From an uncultured Muribaculaceae bacterium (GTDB taxonomy: Bacteria; Bacteroidota; Bacteroidia; Bacteroidales; Muribaculaceae), in assembly GCA_910578075.1 (NCBI GenBank), contig CAJTPK010000032.1:1-33761 (forward strand): 33,761 nt of DNA, given 5' to 3'. Both the position numbers and the translations under genes were made by a program. The stretch's first letter is position 1. The number at the start of each line of letters is the position of its first letter. This document shows positions 8,099 through 16,072 of this stretch, one piece after another. The notes beneath the pieces are model-generated. The model was not told where the DNA came from, ran no database searches, and saw only the letters and a list, made by a program, of their open reading frames with translations.

Positions 8099-8835
8099 AA
8101 TCAGCATATAATTCTACAATGCCATAGCAAATTTGTCGAGGCGTAACCTCGAAGAGGCGGAATAATTGTAACCCTGCATCGAGATGGATGAGGAACGAAA
8201 TCCATCGATGGTGTAGGGTCTAACCAAACCGCGGCAAACGGCTTCGAAGAAGTCGATCAATAATTATTGCGTCCGACAGATTTGGAACATTTATCATTCC
8301 GAACGCTGAACTCCGTTTCACTTTATGAACGCGGAACTCTCGCGGAACCCTGCTGTCAAGATCCTGGCATATGAACCGGGCGGGTTAAGAACGCCTCCGG
8401 CTTTCTTAACGGCGCTGAACGCAGGCGGAACGAGCCGGCAGATGTCAGTCAATTGAAAGCAGGGATAAACTCAGATGCCTGTCGTTCCGCCTGCGTTCCG
8501 CGTTTATAAAGTGAAACGAATGTTCTGCGTTACAATTATTAAGGTTCTAAATTTACCGGACAAAACTCCTTGAAATTCAGATCTTGGCATGCCCTATTAC
8601 GGACAAATATCACGCAAAGACGCGGAGTCGCAAAGCTTGAGGTTGCAAATCCGGTGATAAAGAACACGGAGAATCGCGTAGCGATTTTGGCAAAGGCGCG
8701 GAGCTGCTGCGTCGGACTCTGCGTCTTCGCAGGAGTGGTAACGACCTCCGCCTCGGATTGACCGACATAAAGCCTTTGCGGCTCCGCGGCTCTGCATGAT
8801 TATTATTTTTATCGGACGTCAATAATATTAAACGA
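8099..8835. repeat. Complex palindromic intergenic repeat, copy B (with right copy of the 55-bp direct repeat)
   Basis: This second copy of the family starts with the 55-bp direct repeat (8099-8153). It then has the three-hairpin section, the 230-bp core at 8269-8498 identical to 6174-6403, and inverted repeats 8417-8433 with 8482-8498 (perfect) and 8314-8337 with 8495-8518 (one G-T). The right part with the CGCAAAGACGCGGAG sequence ends in GGACGTCAATAATATTA. It lacks the 111-bp extra piece of copy A. Short open frames here are repeat-derived and not believable as proteins. With copy C it fills most of the gene-free 7896-9168. Confidence 0.85.
8170..8220. other. Two-part hairpin with conserved loop, copy B
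   Basis: The outer stem uses ACCCTGCA (8171-8178) with TGTAGGGT (8212-8219). The inner stem is a perfect GATGGAT (8183-8189) with ATCCATC (8200-8206) around the loop GAGGAACGAA. Compared with copy A, several base pairs have changed on both sides so that pairing is kept, while the loop core AGGAACG is unchanged. Confidence 0.7.
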
Positions 8836-9094
8836 TTAATAATTCCTGCGTCCGGTAGATTTGGAACATTAATCATTCCGAACGCGGAACTCCGTTTCAC
8901 TTGATGAACGCGGAACTCTCGCGGAACCCTACTGTCAAGATCCGGGCATATGAACCGGGCGGGTTAAGAACACCTCCGGCTTTCTTAACGGTGCGGAACG
9001 CAGGCGGAACGAGCCGAAAGATGTCAGTCAATTAAAAGCAGGGATAAACTATGTTCTGCGTTACAATTATTAAGGTTCAAAATTTACTGGACAA
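8836..9094. repeat. Complex palindromic intergenic repeat, partial copy C
   Basis: This shorter, diverged third copy directly follows copy B. It begins inside the family unit (TTAATAATTCCTGCGTCC), carries the central part with scattered substitutions to about 9050, skips the right inverted-repeat arm, and resumes with the segment ending AAAATTTACTGGACAAC. It stops about 20 bp before the promoter of the next gene. Confidence 0.75.
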
Positions 9095-9112
9095 CAACGG
9101 TGTTACTTTCAC

Positions 9113-9144
9113 TTTGCGGGGATGAGATAAATTGTGTATTTTTG
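9113..9144 (+). promoter_or_regulatory. Bacteroidetes-type promoter of the TPR regulator gene
   Basis: TTTG (9113-9116), a 20-bp spacer and TATTTTTG (9137-9144) match the consensus. The ATG at 9169 gives a short leader of about 15-20 nt. Confidence 0.8.
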
Positions 9145-9168
9145 TAAACACGAACTGACTTTTCACAC

Positions 9169-10848
9169 ATGACCCGGTTTTACTTATTCTCACCAATCAT
9201 CATTCTGTTGGCATTCACCTTATTGACTGCCACATCTTGCACGAACACCCAAGACAGAGAGGCAGACAAAGTTCTCAATGCCGCGGATGCCGTTATGTTT
9301 TCACACCCTGACTCCGCACTCCAAATACTCACCGACCTCGACACCACCGGTCTCTCAGACAGCCGCATCGCCCGTTATGCCCTGCTTATGACCAAAGCAT
9401 CTGATAAGAACTACCTTCCACTTACCAACGAATCATTGATTCTGAAAGCTGTCAATCATTATTCAGGCAGAGGCGATAGTTTGGAAACACAAGCCCTTTA
9501 CTATTATGGAGAAACTTTATGTCATCTAAATAAAAAAGATGATGCATTATTGTATTTGCACTTGGCCAATGATGCCGCCAAAGAAATCAATGATAATTTC
9601 TATACAGCTCTTACATACCGAACCCTTTCTGAAGAATACAAACATTTATTCATTTTTAATAAAGCACTTGAGTATGGTCTTAAAGCAAAAGAATACTTTA
9701 TATTAAATGGAAGTATAATTCATGCCCAATGGATGGATGATATAATCATGGATCTATATATTGATAACGGCAACCCTACAAAAGCATTGGACTATGGTGA
9801 GCAAATAGATTCCATTTTTTTAAACAGCAATGACAATTTCAAGCATTCTATTATAAGAACTCGTGCTAATGCACATATTCAATTAGACCAATATACAGAT
9901 GTTATAAAGGCTTACGAGTATCTTATTCATGATAATTACAAAATGAGAGCCCATGATTGGTGTAAATTATCGGATGCTTATTTACATAATTCCGATTTTG
10001 TATTATCCCGCCAATACAAGGACTCTGCATCTTTTTATTCACATACAACTGAAGATTCTTTGTATATCAAAAAGCTTAACAGCCTATTACTTATTAATGA
10101 GGGAAATTATCGCAAAGCTGCAAAAGAAGCTTATGAGTGGGGCTGTGATATGATGGAAAGTAATGCCAAAAGATTAGCTTTCCCAAAAACCTTACAACTC
10201 ACAGATTATTACCATTTAATAAGCGAGATTAAGAAGAAAGAATCCCAAACTGCCAAGGAAAGAAGTATCTGGATTGGCATTGTTAGTTTTCTTTTAATCA
10301 TAATATCATTGTCATCTATTTTAAAATTAAGAAAGAAAATCAAAGCACGTAACCTTACAATTAAGGCTCTTGCTCAAGAATCGAAGGAATTGTTTGATGA
10401 TCTTTCAAAGTATAAACAACTTGGATTGGAACACGATGCAGCCATAAAAGAACTGTTGTATGAAAAATTTAAGGCACTTGATAAAATATGCAGCCAATGG
10501 TTTGCGGTAGGTAGCAATATCATCAATGAAGATAATCTCCCCAAGGGAATAAAATGTCTTTTAGATTACTTCACCTACGAAACCGAAAAAAGTAATCTTG
10601 ATAGCCTGATTGATATCTACAGTAACGGATGGATAGAATCATTGATTGAAAAAATACCTAATCTCAGATCTACGCATATCAGACTCTCCAGATACCTTCT
10701 CGTTGGATTATCTAATGAAAGCATAGCAGTGTTGATGAAAAAGAGAACATCTAATGCAGTCAGACAAGAGAAATTCCGACTAAAGAAAGTTATATCGGAT
10801 TCAGGAATAGAGGATGTGGATATTATATTAAAAAGACTCAACTTATAG
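9169..10848 (+). CDS. Membrane-anchored tetratricopeptide-repeat protein with C-terminal HTH-like region
   Basis: This 559-residue protein starts with a signal-like helix ending T22-S23-C24, a relaxed Bacteroidetes lipobox, or alternatively a signal anchor. A helical array of TPR-like repeats follows (about 30-340; for example DSLETQALYYYGETLCHLNK). There is one clear membrane helix at about 367-386 (IWIGIVSFLLIIISLSSILK), then a basic stop-transfer and a charged, probably coiled-coil stretch. The last ~55 residues (YLLVGLSNESIAVLMKKRTS and on) resemble the helix-turn-helix of LuxR-like regulators. The layout suggests periplasmic sensing by TPRs and cytoplasmic DNA binding, a design common in Bacteroidales. 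It has its own promoter and is AT-rich compared with the efflux genes. The target may be the next gene, which is an inference from adjacency. Confidence 0.7.
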   Translation: MTRFYLFSPIIILLAFTLLTATSCTNTQDREADKVLNAADAVMFSHPDSALQILTDLDTTGLSDSRIARYALLMTKASDKNYLPLTNESLILKAVNHYSGRGDSLETQALYYYGETLCHLNKKDDALLYLHLANDAAKEINDNFYTALTYRTLSEEYKHLFIFNKALEYGLKAKEYFILNGSIIHAQWMDDIIMDLYIDNGNPTKALDYGEQIDSIFLNSNDNFKHSIIRTRANAHIQLDQYTDVIKAYEYLIHDNYKMRAHDWCKLSDAYLHNSDFVLSRQYKDSASFYSHTTEDSLYIKKLNSLLLINEGNYRKAAKEAYEWGCDMMESNAKRLAFPKTLQLTDYYHLISEIKKKESQTAKERSIWIGIVSFLLIIISLSSILKLRKKIKARNLTIKALAQESKELFDDLSKYKQLGLEHDAAIKELLYEKFKALDKICSQWFAVGSNIINEDNLPKGIKCLLDYFTYETEKSNLDSLIDIYSNGWIESLIEKIPNLRSTHIRLSRYLLVGLSNESIAVLMKKRTSNAVRQEKFRLKKVISDSGIEDVDIILKRLNL

Positions 10849-11041
10849 TAACTTCCTAATTATATGCAAATAGACAGACAACAAGCAAGCTCGTCTAAAT
10901 CATTGATAATCAAAGATATTCAGAAATGTAACAAAATTAGCCATTCCAAACAGCGCTGCAACCCCTCATATCATGTTGAATATCATATATTTACCACGAT
11001 ACGCAAAATTCTTAATTATGATGAATTGTAACGCCTGATTA

Positions 11042-11074
11042 TTTGGATTCTGAGTCCATATAGTTGTAACTTTG
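11042..11074 (+). promoter_or_regulatory. Bacteroidetes-type promoter of the small exported protein
   Basis: TTTG (11042-11045), a 21-bp spacer and TAACTTTG (11067-11074). It overlaps the upstream in-frame TTG at 11072, which argues that translation starts at the ATG at 11099. Confidence 0.75.
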
Positions 11075-11098
11075 CAAAACTCAAATAACACAAACTTT

Positions 11099-11482
11099 AT
11101 GGCAATGATCAGAACATTATCATTTATTCTTTTACTGTTTTCATTATCTGCGCCTATATCGGCAGACATCAATTCAAGCGATTCAAAAATTGCTAAGGAA
11201 GTTCCAATCAGAACAGATCCGGATGACAAACGTCATAATCATCCAAGGAAACCGGCAAGGAACCCTTTGAAAGTTATTCTAATGGAGGACTGCCTGATTG
11301 TCACCTGTGATTACGAAGCAATGGGATACGTTGAGGTGGTTGATAACTATACAGGTATAATATCCGCTTCCGAAGAAGGCGAATTATATTCAGGATTAAC
11401 GTTGACCTTATCAGATTACCACGAAGGCGAGATGGAAATTCAGATAACCCTTAATAACAAGATATACCGGGGTTTCTTCTAA
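11099..11482 (+). CDS. Small exported protein, DUF3244-like
   Basis: This 127-residue protein has a signal peptide (MAMIRTLSFILLLFSLSAPI, cleavage probably after ISA). A charged linker rich in Asp, His, Arg and Pro follows, then a single beta-sandwich-like domain (KVILMEDCLIVTCDYEAMG, VEVVDNYTGIISASEEG, then GEMEIQITLNNKIYRGFF). The pattern of a short periplasmic beta domain ending in a G-x-x-x-I-x-I strand resembles DUF3244 proteins of Bacteroidales; that family call is tentative. The start at 11099 is preferred over an in-frame TTG at 11072 because the -7 box ends there. It follows the TPR regulator by 250 bp but has its own promoter. Function is unknown. Confidence 0.65.
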   Translation: MAMIRTLSFILLLFSLSAPISADINSSDSKIAKEVPIRTDPDDKRHNHPRKPARNPLKVILMEDCLIVTCDYEAMGYVEVVDNYTGIISASEEGELYSGLTLTLSDYHEGEMEIQITLNNKIYRGFF

Positions 11483-11572
11483 ATAAGCAAATAGTTCTTA
11501 TTTCTATTTATAAGTCATAGTCTAATGATTAACTCCAATATATTTAGAGTGCAAAGGGAAAATAATTGCATT

Positions 11573-11608
11573 TTTGCTTGCTTATGTCGGGGGTTGTGAA
11601 TAATTTTG
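11573..11608 (+). promoter_or_regulatory. Probable promoter of the beta-barrel / TonB receptor operon
   Basis: TAATTTTG at 11601-11608 matches the -7 box. Upstream TTTG at 11573-11576 is about 24 bp away, longer than the ideal 20, and CTTG at 11577-11580 is at 20. The start codon is 30 bp downstream. Confidence 0.55.
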
Positions 11609-11637
11609 CAGTCACTAACTAAATTTTTGATTTTAAG

Positions 11638-12246
11638 ATGAAAAGGGTATTTACCTTGATTGTGATGTTTGCAAGCTTTTGTTCTTTCACCACTATTGCT
11701 CAGAATAAATGGAATGTATCGGCAGGGGGCAGTGTCTCACACAAAATTAATGAGAGTATGTTTAACGGTATCTCTGTCGGCTGGGGCGGAGGCGCGTTCA
11801 TAGGAGCAGGCTACGAATTTAATTTCAATAAGCATTGGAGCTTCAATCCTCAGTTAGAGCTCGATTACATAAACAATGGGGAGGTCTTAAAATTTAAGGG
11901 TACAAAAGAACGAATTAAAGGTGACGTCAATTTTTTGAATCTCAGAATCCCGGTGATAATAAGTTTCAGGTTTAAGATAAGTGATTTCACAGGATTGCGT
12001 TTCGGCGCGGGTCCATATCTTCAAGAGTCACTGGCAGCCTGGGAACGCAAAAAACTAAACAGCAACGAAAGAATCTCAAAAAGCGGATCAGCCGTCAAGC
12101 GCTTTAACATAGGTGTGCAAGGAGAGGCAGCGGTCGAGACCGGCGAACATCTTTCATACATGTTTTGTGTCAACTATCCCTTCATAACAGAAAACTGGAT
12201 GAACAGAATCCTAACCATGTCCTTGGGTGTACGCTATTCTTTCTGA
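11638..12246 (+). CDS. Outer-membrane beta-barrel protein (porin-family fold)
   Basis: This 202-residue protein has a signal peptide (MKRVFTLIVMFASFCSFTTIA) and a series of amphipathic strands alternating with turns (GISVGWGGGAFIGAGYEFNF, HWSFNPQLELDYIN, IPVIISFRFKI, GLRFGAGPYLQ). It ends in a C-terminal aromatic strand (SLGVRYSF) as expected for recognition by the BAM machinery. It resembles the small 8-stranded PorT/OMP_b-brl families common in Bacteroidetes. The TonB-dependent receptor starts 53 bp downstream with no evident promoter between, so the two are probably co-transcribed. The role could be structural or accessory to transport; no ligand site is recognisable. Confidence 0.8.
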   Translation: MKRVFTLIVMFASFCSFTTIAQNKWNVSAGGSVSHKINESMFNGISVGWGGGAFIGAGYEFNFNKHWSFNPQLELDYINNGEVLKFKGTKERIKGDVNFLNLRIPVIISFRFKISDFTGLRFGAGPYLQESLAAWERKKLNSNERISKSGSAVKRFNIGVQGEAAVETGEHLSYMFCVNYPFITENWMNRILTMSLGVRYSF

Positions 12247-12299
12247 CGATTCCCCAAGACTTTTACCTTGATGATGAGGGAAACATATCGTATTTTATC

Positions 12300-14570
12300 A
12301 TGAATAATATATATAACAGTGTTAAGTCGGTTATGTGCCTGCTGGCCATAACCGCTGCCACTACTGCAGTGGCTGACACCCCGGCGGATTCCACCGAGAA
12401 TGTCAAGACTCTGCAGGAAGTTGTTGTCAACGGTGAGGGCGCTGAACGAAATCTGAAAGCTACCGAGATGGGACGGCATTCATTGAATTCGCAAATGCTG
12501 CTCAATCTGCCGGTGATGTTCGGCGAGCCGGATATCGTGAAGGCGTTGCAGACTTTGCCGGGGGTGTCGCAGGGTATCGAGGGTTTCACCGGACTGTATG
12601 TGCGCGGCGGGGAGAACGACCAGAACCTTTTCCTCTATCAAGGTCTTCCGCTCTATCATGTGAGCCATCTCGGCGGAATCTTCTCCTCTTTCAATGTGGC
12701 TACAGTAAGCGGTGTGGATTTCTACAAGGCAGCCTATCCGGCCAGATATGGCGGCAGAATATCCTCAATCACCGACATTTCCATGAGCCGTCCGAATTTC
12801 GAGAAATATGAGGGCAGAGTGTCGGTAGGCTTGCTGAGTATGAATGGATATGTCTCAGGACCTATTGTGAAAGGTAAAACCGCCTTCTCTGCCGCATTGC
12901 GACGCTCTTGGATAGACCTTGTATCTATTCCCGCCCTTGCCATCATGAACAATAAAGGCAAAGGCGAGGGAAAGAAACACATGGCATATTACAATTTCAC
13001 TGATTTCAACGCACGTCTGGATCATAAATTCAACAATCGAGCTTCCGCTTTCCTCATGGGGTATTTCGGCCATGACGATTTCAAGATCGGTCTGAGGGAA
13101 TTTCCCGGAACATACGCCATGTCAAGCATACCCCCGACGGCAGATCCCGCAAGTTACGATTATTTTGATGAAAACACCAACAAACTCTCATGGGGCAACT
13201 GGGGAGTGCTCGGCAACTTCAACTATCGTCTCGACAATGGATATGTCAACGCAGCCGTGTATTATTCATCCTACAATTCCGACTACCGTCAGGAAAGGGA
13301 ATATCAGTCGGATATGTCGGATATAAGCAGCTATGGATTCAACCGCAGCCGCACTAAAAACAGCATCAGCGACATTGGTGTCAAAGGGGATTACGTGGCG
13401 ACATTCTCGAACCTTTATACAATGCACGCCGGACTTGGCTACATCAATCATAATTTTCTGCCTGAGGAACTGACCAATGAATGGAATCACAATGAGGAGC
13501 CAAGTTCGGACAATTACCTTAGCCCCCTGTTGACGGCCCATGAGGCTTACGTATATCTCGACAATAATCTGACATTCGGCGAAAGGATAGCCCTGAGCGC
13601 GGGGTTACGCGCCACGCTGTTCAATGTGCAGGGACACTCTTTCTTCTCCGCCGAACCGAGAGCCACGCTACGTGTGTCGCTGACACAAGACTACAGCGTG
13701 AAACTCAGCTACGCCCGCATGTCGCAATGTGTGCAACAGATCTCCAACAACTATATAAGTCTGCCCACTGACCTCTGGCAACCTATCACACCGCGCTTCA
13801 AACCCATAACAAGCGATCAGATATCTGCGGGCGTCTACGGTTCGCTCCCGTACTCGATGTATTTCTCTGCCGAGCTATGGTATAAATGGATGGACAATCT
13901 TCTGGAATATAAGGAGGGTTCATCGGCTCTTAAAGCGGGCATCTCTTGGGAAGATAAACTAACCTCAGGCAAAGGATGGTCATATGGTCTTGACTTAAGC
14001 CTGACCAAGGATGCGGGGCCATTCACCGGAACCATCGGATACGGACTGATGTGGAACTGGCGCAAATTCGCACAACTGAATGAGGGCGAGAAATTTCCAG
14101 CCAAGTTTGACAACCGCCATAAATTCAATATCAACGTACAATATAAGTTGAACCGGATCATTGAATTCAACGCAGGATGGGTGTTCATGACCGGCAACCG
14201 GCTCTCACTCTCAATGTATGATTACGAATTGCCAGGCGACCAGTTTCCGGACGCACCGGGAGTAATACCATCGACAAGCGGTGAGCAGATAAACGGCTTA
14301 GGGTATCTGCCCACACGCAACAATATCCGAATCCCACCGTATCATCGCCTTGACCTGGGGATGAATATAAACCGTTTCTATAAAAACGGCCGCAAGGGTA
14401 TCTGGAATGTCAGCCTGTATAACGCTTACTGCCGCATGAACCCTATCACGGTGCAGAAAGATTATCCAAAAGAGTATCTCAATCTCCCGATGAATCAGCG
14501 CCACAAGGGATTCAGAACTCTAAGTTTCATACCTATAATTCCTTCCGTATCATACACATATATTTTCTGA
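12300..14570 (+). CDS. TonB-dependent outer-membrane receptor
   Basis: With the start at 12300 this is a 756-residue receptor importing an unknown ligand across the outer membrane using TonB/ExbBD energy. An open frame extends upstream to 12165 within the preceding gene, but 12300 gives a proper signal peptide (residues 1-25, ending AVA). Next come a TonB-box-like LQEVVV (about 38-43), the plug domain with the family motif GLYVRGGENDQNLFLYQGLP, and a 22-strand barrel ending in an aromatic strand (SVSYTYIF). The N-terminal carboxypeptidase-regulatory-like domain often seen in Bacteroidetes receptors is missing, which explains the modest length. The partner gene starts 4 bp after the stop. No SusD homologue is present, so this is not a classical polysaccharide-utilisation pair. 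Confidence 0.9.
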   Translation: MNNIYNSVKSVMCLLAITAATTAVADTPADSTENVKTLQEVVVNGEGAERNLKATEMGRHSLNSQMLLNLPVMFGEPDIVKALQTLPGVSQGIEGFTGLYVRGGENDQNLFLYQGLPLYHVSHLGGIFSSFNVATVSGVDFYKAAYPARYGGRISSITDISMSRPNFEKYEGRVSVGLLSMNGYVSGPIVKGKTAFSAALRRSWIDLVSIPALAIMNNKGKGEGKKHMAYYNFTDFNARLDHKFNNRASAFLMGYFGHDDFKIGLREFPGTYAMSSIPPTADPASYDYFDENTNKLSWGNWGVLGNFNYRLDNGYVNAAVYYSSYNSDYRQEREYQSDMSDISSYGFNRSRTKNSISDIGVKGDYVATFSNLYTMHAGLGYINHNFLPEELTNEWNHNEEPSSDNYLSPLLTAHEAYVYLDNNLTFGERIALSAGLRATLFNVQGHSFFSAEPRATLRVSLTQDYSVKLSYARMSQCVQQISNNYISLPTDLWQPITPRFKPITSDQISAGVYGSLPYSMYFSAELWYKWMDNLLEYKEGSSALKAGISWEDKLTSGKGWSYGLDLSLTKDAGPFTGTIGYGLMWNWRKFAQLNEGEKFPAKFDNRHKFNINVQYKLNRIIEFNAGWVFMTGNRLSLSMYDYELPGDQFPDAPGVIPSTSGEQINGLGYLPTRNNIRIPPYHRLDLGMNINRFYKNGRKGIWNVSLYNAYCRMNPITVQKDYPKEYLNLPMNQRHKGFRTLSFIPIIPSVSYTYIF

Positions 14571-14574
14571 CGAT

Positions 14575-15570
14575 ATGAATTCACCATACAGACATAACCT
14601 GATATTTCTTGTTCTTACGCTGCTGATGTGCACTGTGACATCATGCTACAAAGATATCGACCTTGATGAATACCGCAACGCGGCGGGACGCGACTTGCTG
14701 ACTCTGAATTCGCTGCTTACGCCGGATTCCGTGATAATGGTATCAGCCAAGGAAACCTTCTTCTATTCAGACATCCACAACGCTCCGGCATTTGTGAAGG
14801 ATCTTGACATCCGTCTGAGCATCAACGGAGAGAGCAAAGGAAGCCTGACATACGACCATAAGAAAAACCTTTATCTCAGCAATATAAAGCCCCAAGAGGG
14901 CGATATAATCGAAATCTCTACCCAATACAAAGGTAAGGAAGTTTCCGCTAAAGACATAATGCCGCGTCAGATTGCCATAGATGATGTAGAGATGAAAATC
15001 AGTGAACCTCACTACACTTCATGGGGAATGGAGGTACGTACTTTCACTTACCGCATAAAATTCAAGGACACACCCAACAGCACTGACCACTATTTTCTGA
15101 ACTGCGTGGCACCTCAATTCACGCTGGTGGATGGCGAGCGTGTACCCAACGTCACATGGGGACAGTATAATTTCTCCCATAACCTTGTTTTCCAGAAGCT
15201 TGAGCAGCAACTCGGTGATGTACCCACAGACTGGATCGAGGGCAATTTCTATAGCGGTCTGCCCTTCTCCGATGATGGGATCGACGGGCAGGAGCACACC
15301 CTGGTGATTGAGGAAGATGTGGACTGCTGGCAACTGTATCAGGGGAGGAAGTTTGAACGTGAGATAAGACTATATCAGATTTCAGAGCCATATTTCGAAT
15401 ATCTTCTATCCTGCCTCAGATACGATGCTTCTAGCGACGGAGATCCGTCAGGAATGATAAACCTCGGACTCGCTGACCCAATGCGCGTCTACACCAACAT
15501 CGGCAACGGAGTGGGCATACTTGGCACCTACACCCTCTCGCGCCGCATCCTCCACAATACCATTCCCTGA
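14575..15570 (+). CDS. DUF4249-type lipoprotein paired with the TonB receptor
   Basis: This 331-residue lipoprotein has the lipobox V21-T22-S23-C24 and a mature start Cys-Tyr-Lys-Asp-Ile-Asp-Leu-Asp. That start, together with LLTLNSLLTPDSVIMVSAKE at about 42-61, is the characteristic beginning of DUF4249 proteins of Bacteroidetes. The rest is beta-rich, with a C-terminal region ending GVGILGTYTLSRR. Such genes follow TonB-dependent receptors very often and are thought to act as surface or periplasmic accessory lipoproteins, analogous in position to SusD but unrelated in sequence. The 4-bp gap to the receptor implies coupled translation. Ligand unknown. The large palindrome begins 11 bp after the stop. 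Confidence 0.85.
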   Translation: MNSPYRHNLIFLVLTLLMCTVTSCYKDIDLDEYRNAAGRDLLTLNSLLTPDSVIMVSAKETFFYSDIHNAPAFVKDLDIRLSINGESKGSLTYDHKKNLYLSNIKPQEGDIIEISTQYKGKEVSAKDIMPRQIAIDDVEMKISEPHYTSWGMEVRTFTYRIKFKDTPNSTDHYFLNCVAPQFTLVDGERVPNVTWGQYNFSHNLVFQKLEQQLGDVPTDWIEGNFYSGLPFSDDGIDGQEHTLVIEEDVDCWQLYQGRKFEREIRLYQISEPYFEYLLSCLRYDASSDGDPSGMINLGLADPMRVYTNIGNGVGILGTYTLSRRILHNTIP

Positions 15571-15580
15571 CAAACCCTCG

Positions 15581-16036
15581 CCTCTTGCCTCAAACCAACT
15601 CCTACCTCTTGCCTCAAACCATTATAACCATTGGTAACCATATCATCGCGATAGGTTATTAATCAAACCGTTGAAACCATTAAAACCATTTGAAAAGCTC
15701 CGCTTTTCTGTTTGACACGAAAGGGTATAGACCATAGTCCCATAGTAACCAGAGCATAGATTCAGACTACACCGCACCTTTGCGGGGCTACGTTCCTTGA
15801 TAATCAGTCCATGATAATCAGCATCTATGCTCTGGTTTCTATGGGACTATGGTCTATACCTTTCGCGTCAAAACAAAAGCGAAGCTTTTTAATGGTTTTA
15901 ATGGTTTAATGATCCAATTATCAATTAATTGAATCAATAATGGTTTTAAATGGTTACAATGGTTTGATTAAAAGATATTTGACATAATGTGGTTGCCAAT
16001 GGTTATAATGGTTAGAGGCAAGAGGCAAGAGTTGGT
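15581..16036. repeat. Large imperfect palindrome (~450 bp)
   Basis: Two long arms are near reverse complements. The central arms 15692-15761 and 15822-15888 share the stretch TCTATGCTCTGGTT, CTATGGGACTATGGTCTATACC and the AAAGCgaaGCTTTT element. Outer parts pair too, for example 15617-15639 with 15991-16013 (23 bp, one mismatch), and the ends carry GAGGCAAGAG repeats. The loop (15762-15821) holds a CCGC/GCGG hairpin and a doubled TGATAATCAG. The outer arms are built from AACCATTAAAACCATT-type units. It lies between convergent genes. No protein or transposase is encoded; half of it recurs at 27540-27652. Confidence 0.85.
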
Positions 16037-16046
16037 TAGACAAAAA

Positions 16047-16072
16047 ATGACGCTTTTTCTCAAAAGCGTCAT
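16047..16072 (-). terminator. Minus-strand intrinsic terminator
   Basis: A perfect 11-bp stem (16047-16057 with 16062-16072) is followed, on the minus strand only, by a T tract (complement of 16042-16047). It lies 415 bp past the flippase stop, so it could end that operon or the candidate small RNA directly upstream of it. Confidence 0.75.

Noticed and set aside
6038..9094. Insertion sequence
   Set aside because: Repeats A-C contain no transposase reading frame or remnant on either strand, so they are not called an IS; a non-autonomous element remains possible.
12165..12299. Upstream extension of the TonB receptor frame into the preceding gene
   Set aside because: The extension overlaps the end of the beta-barrel gene and would place 45 residues before a normal signal peptide; the ATG at 12300 is the sensible start.
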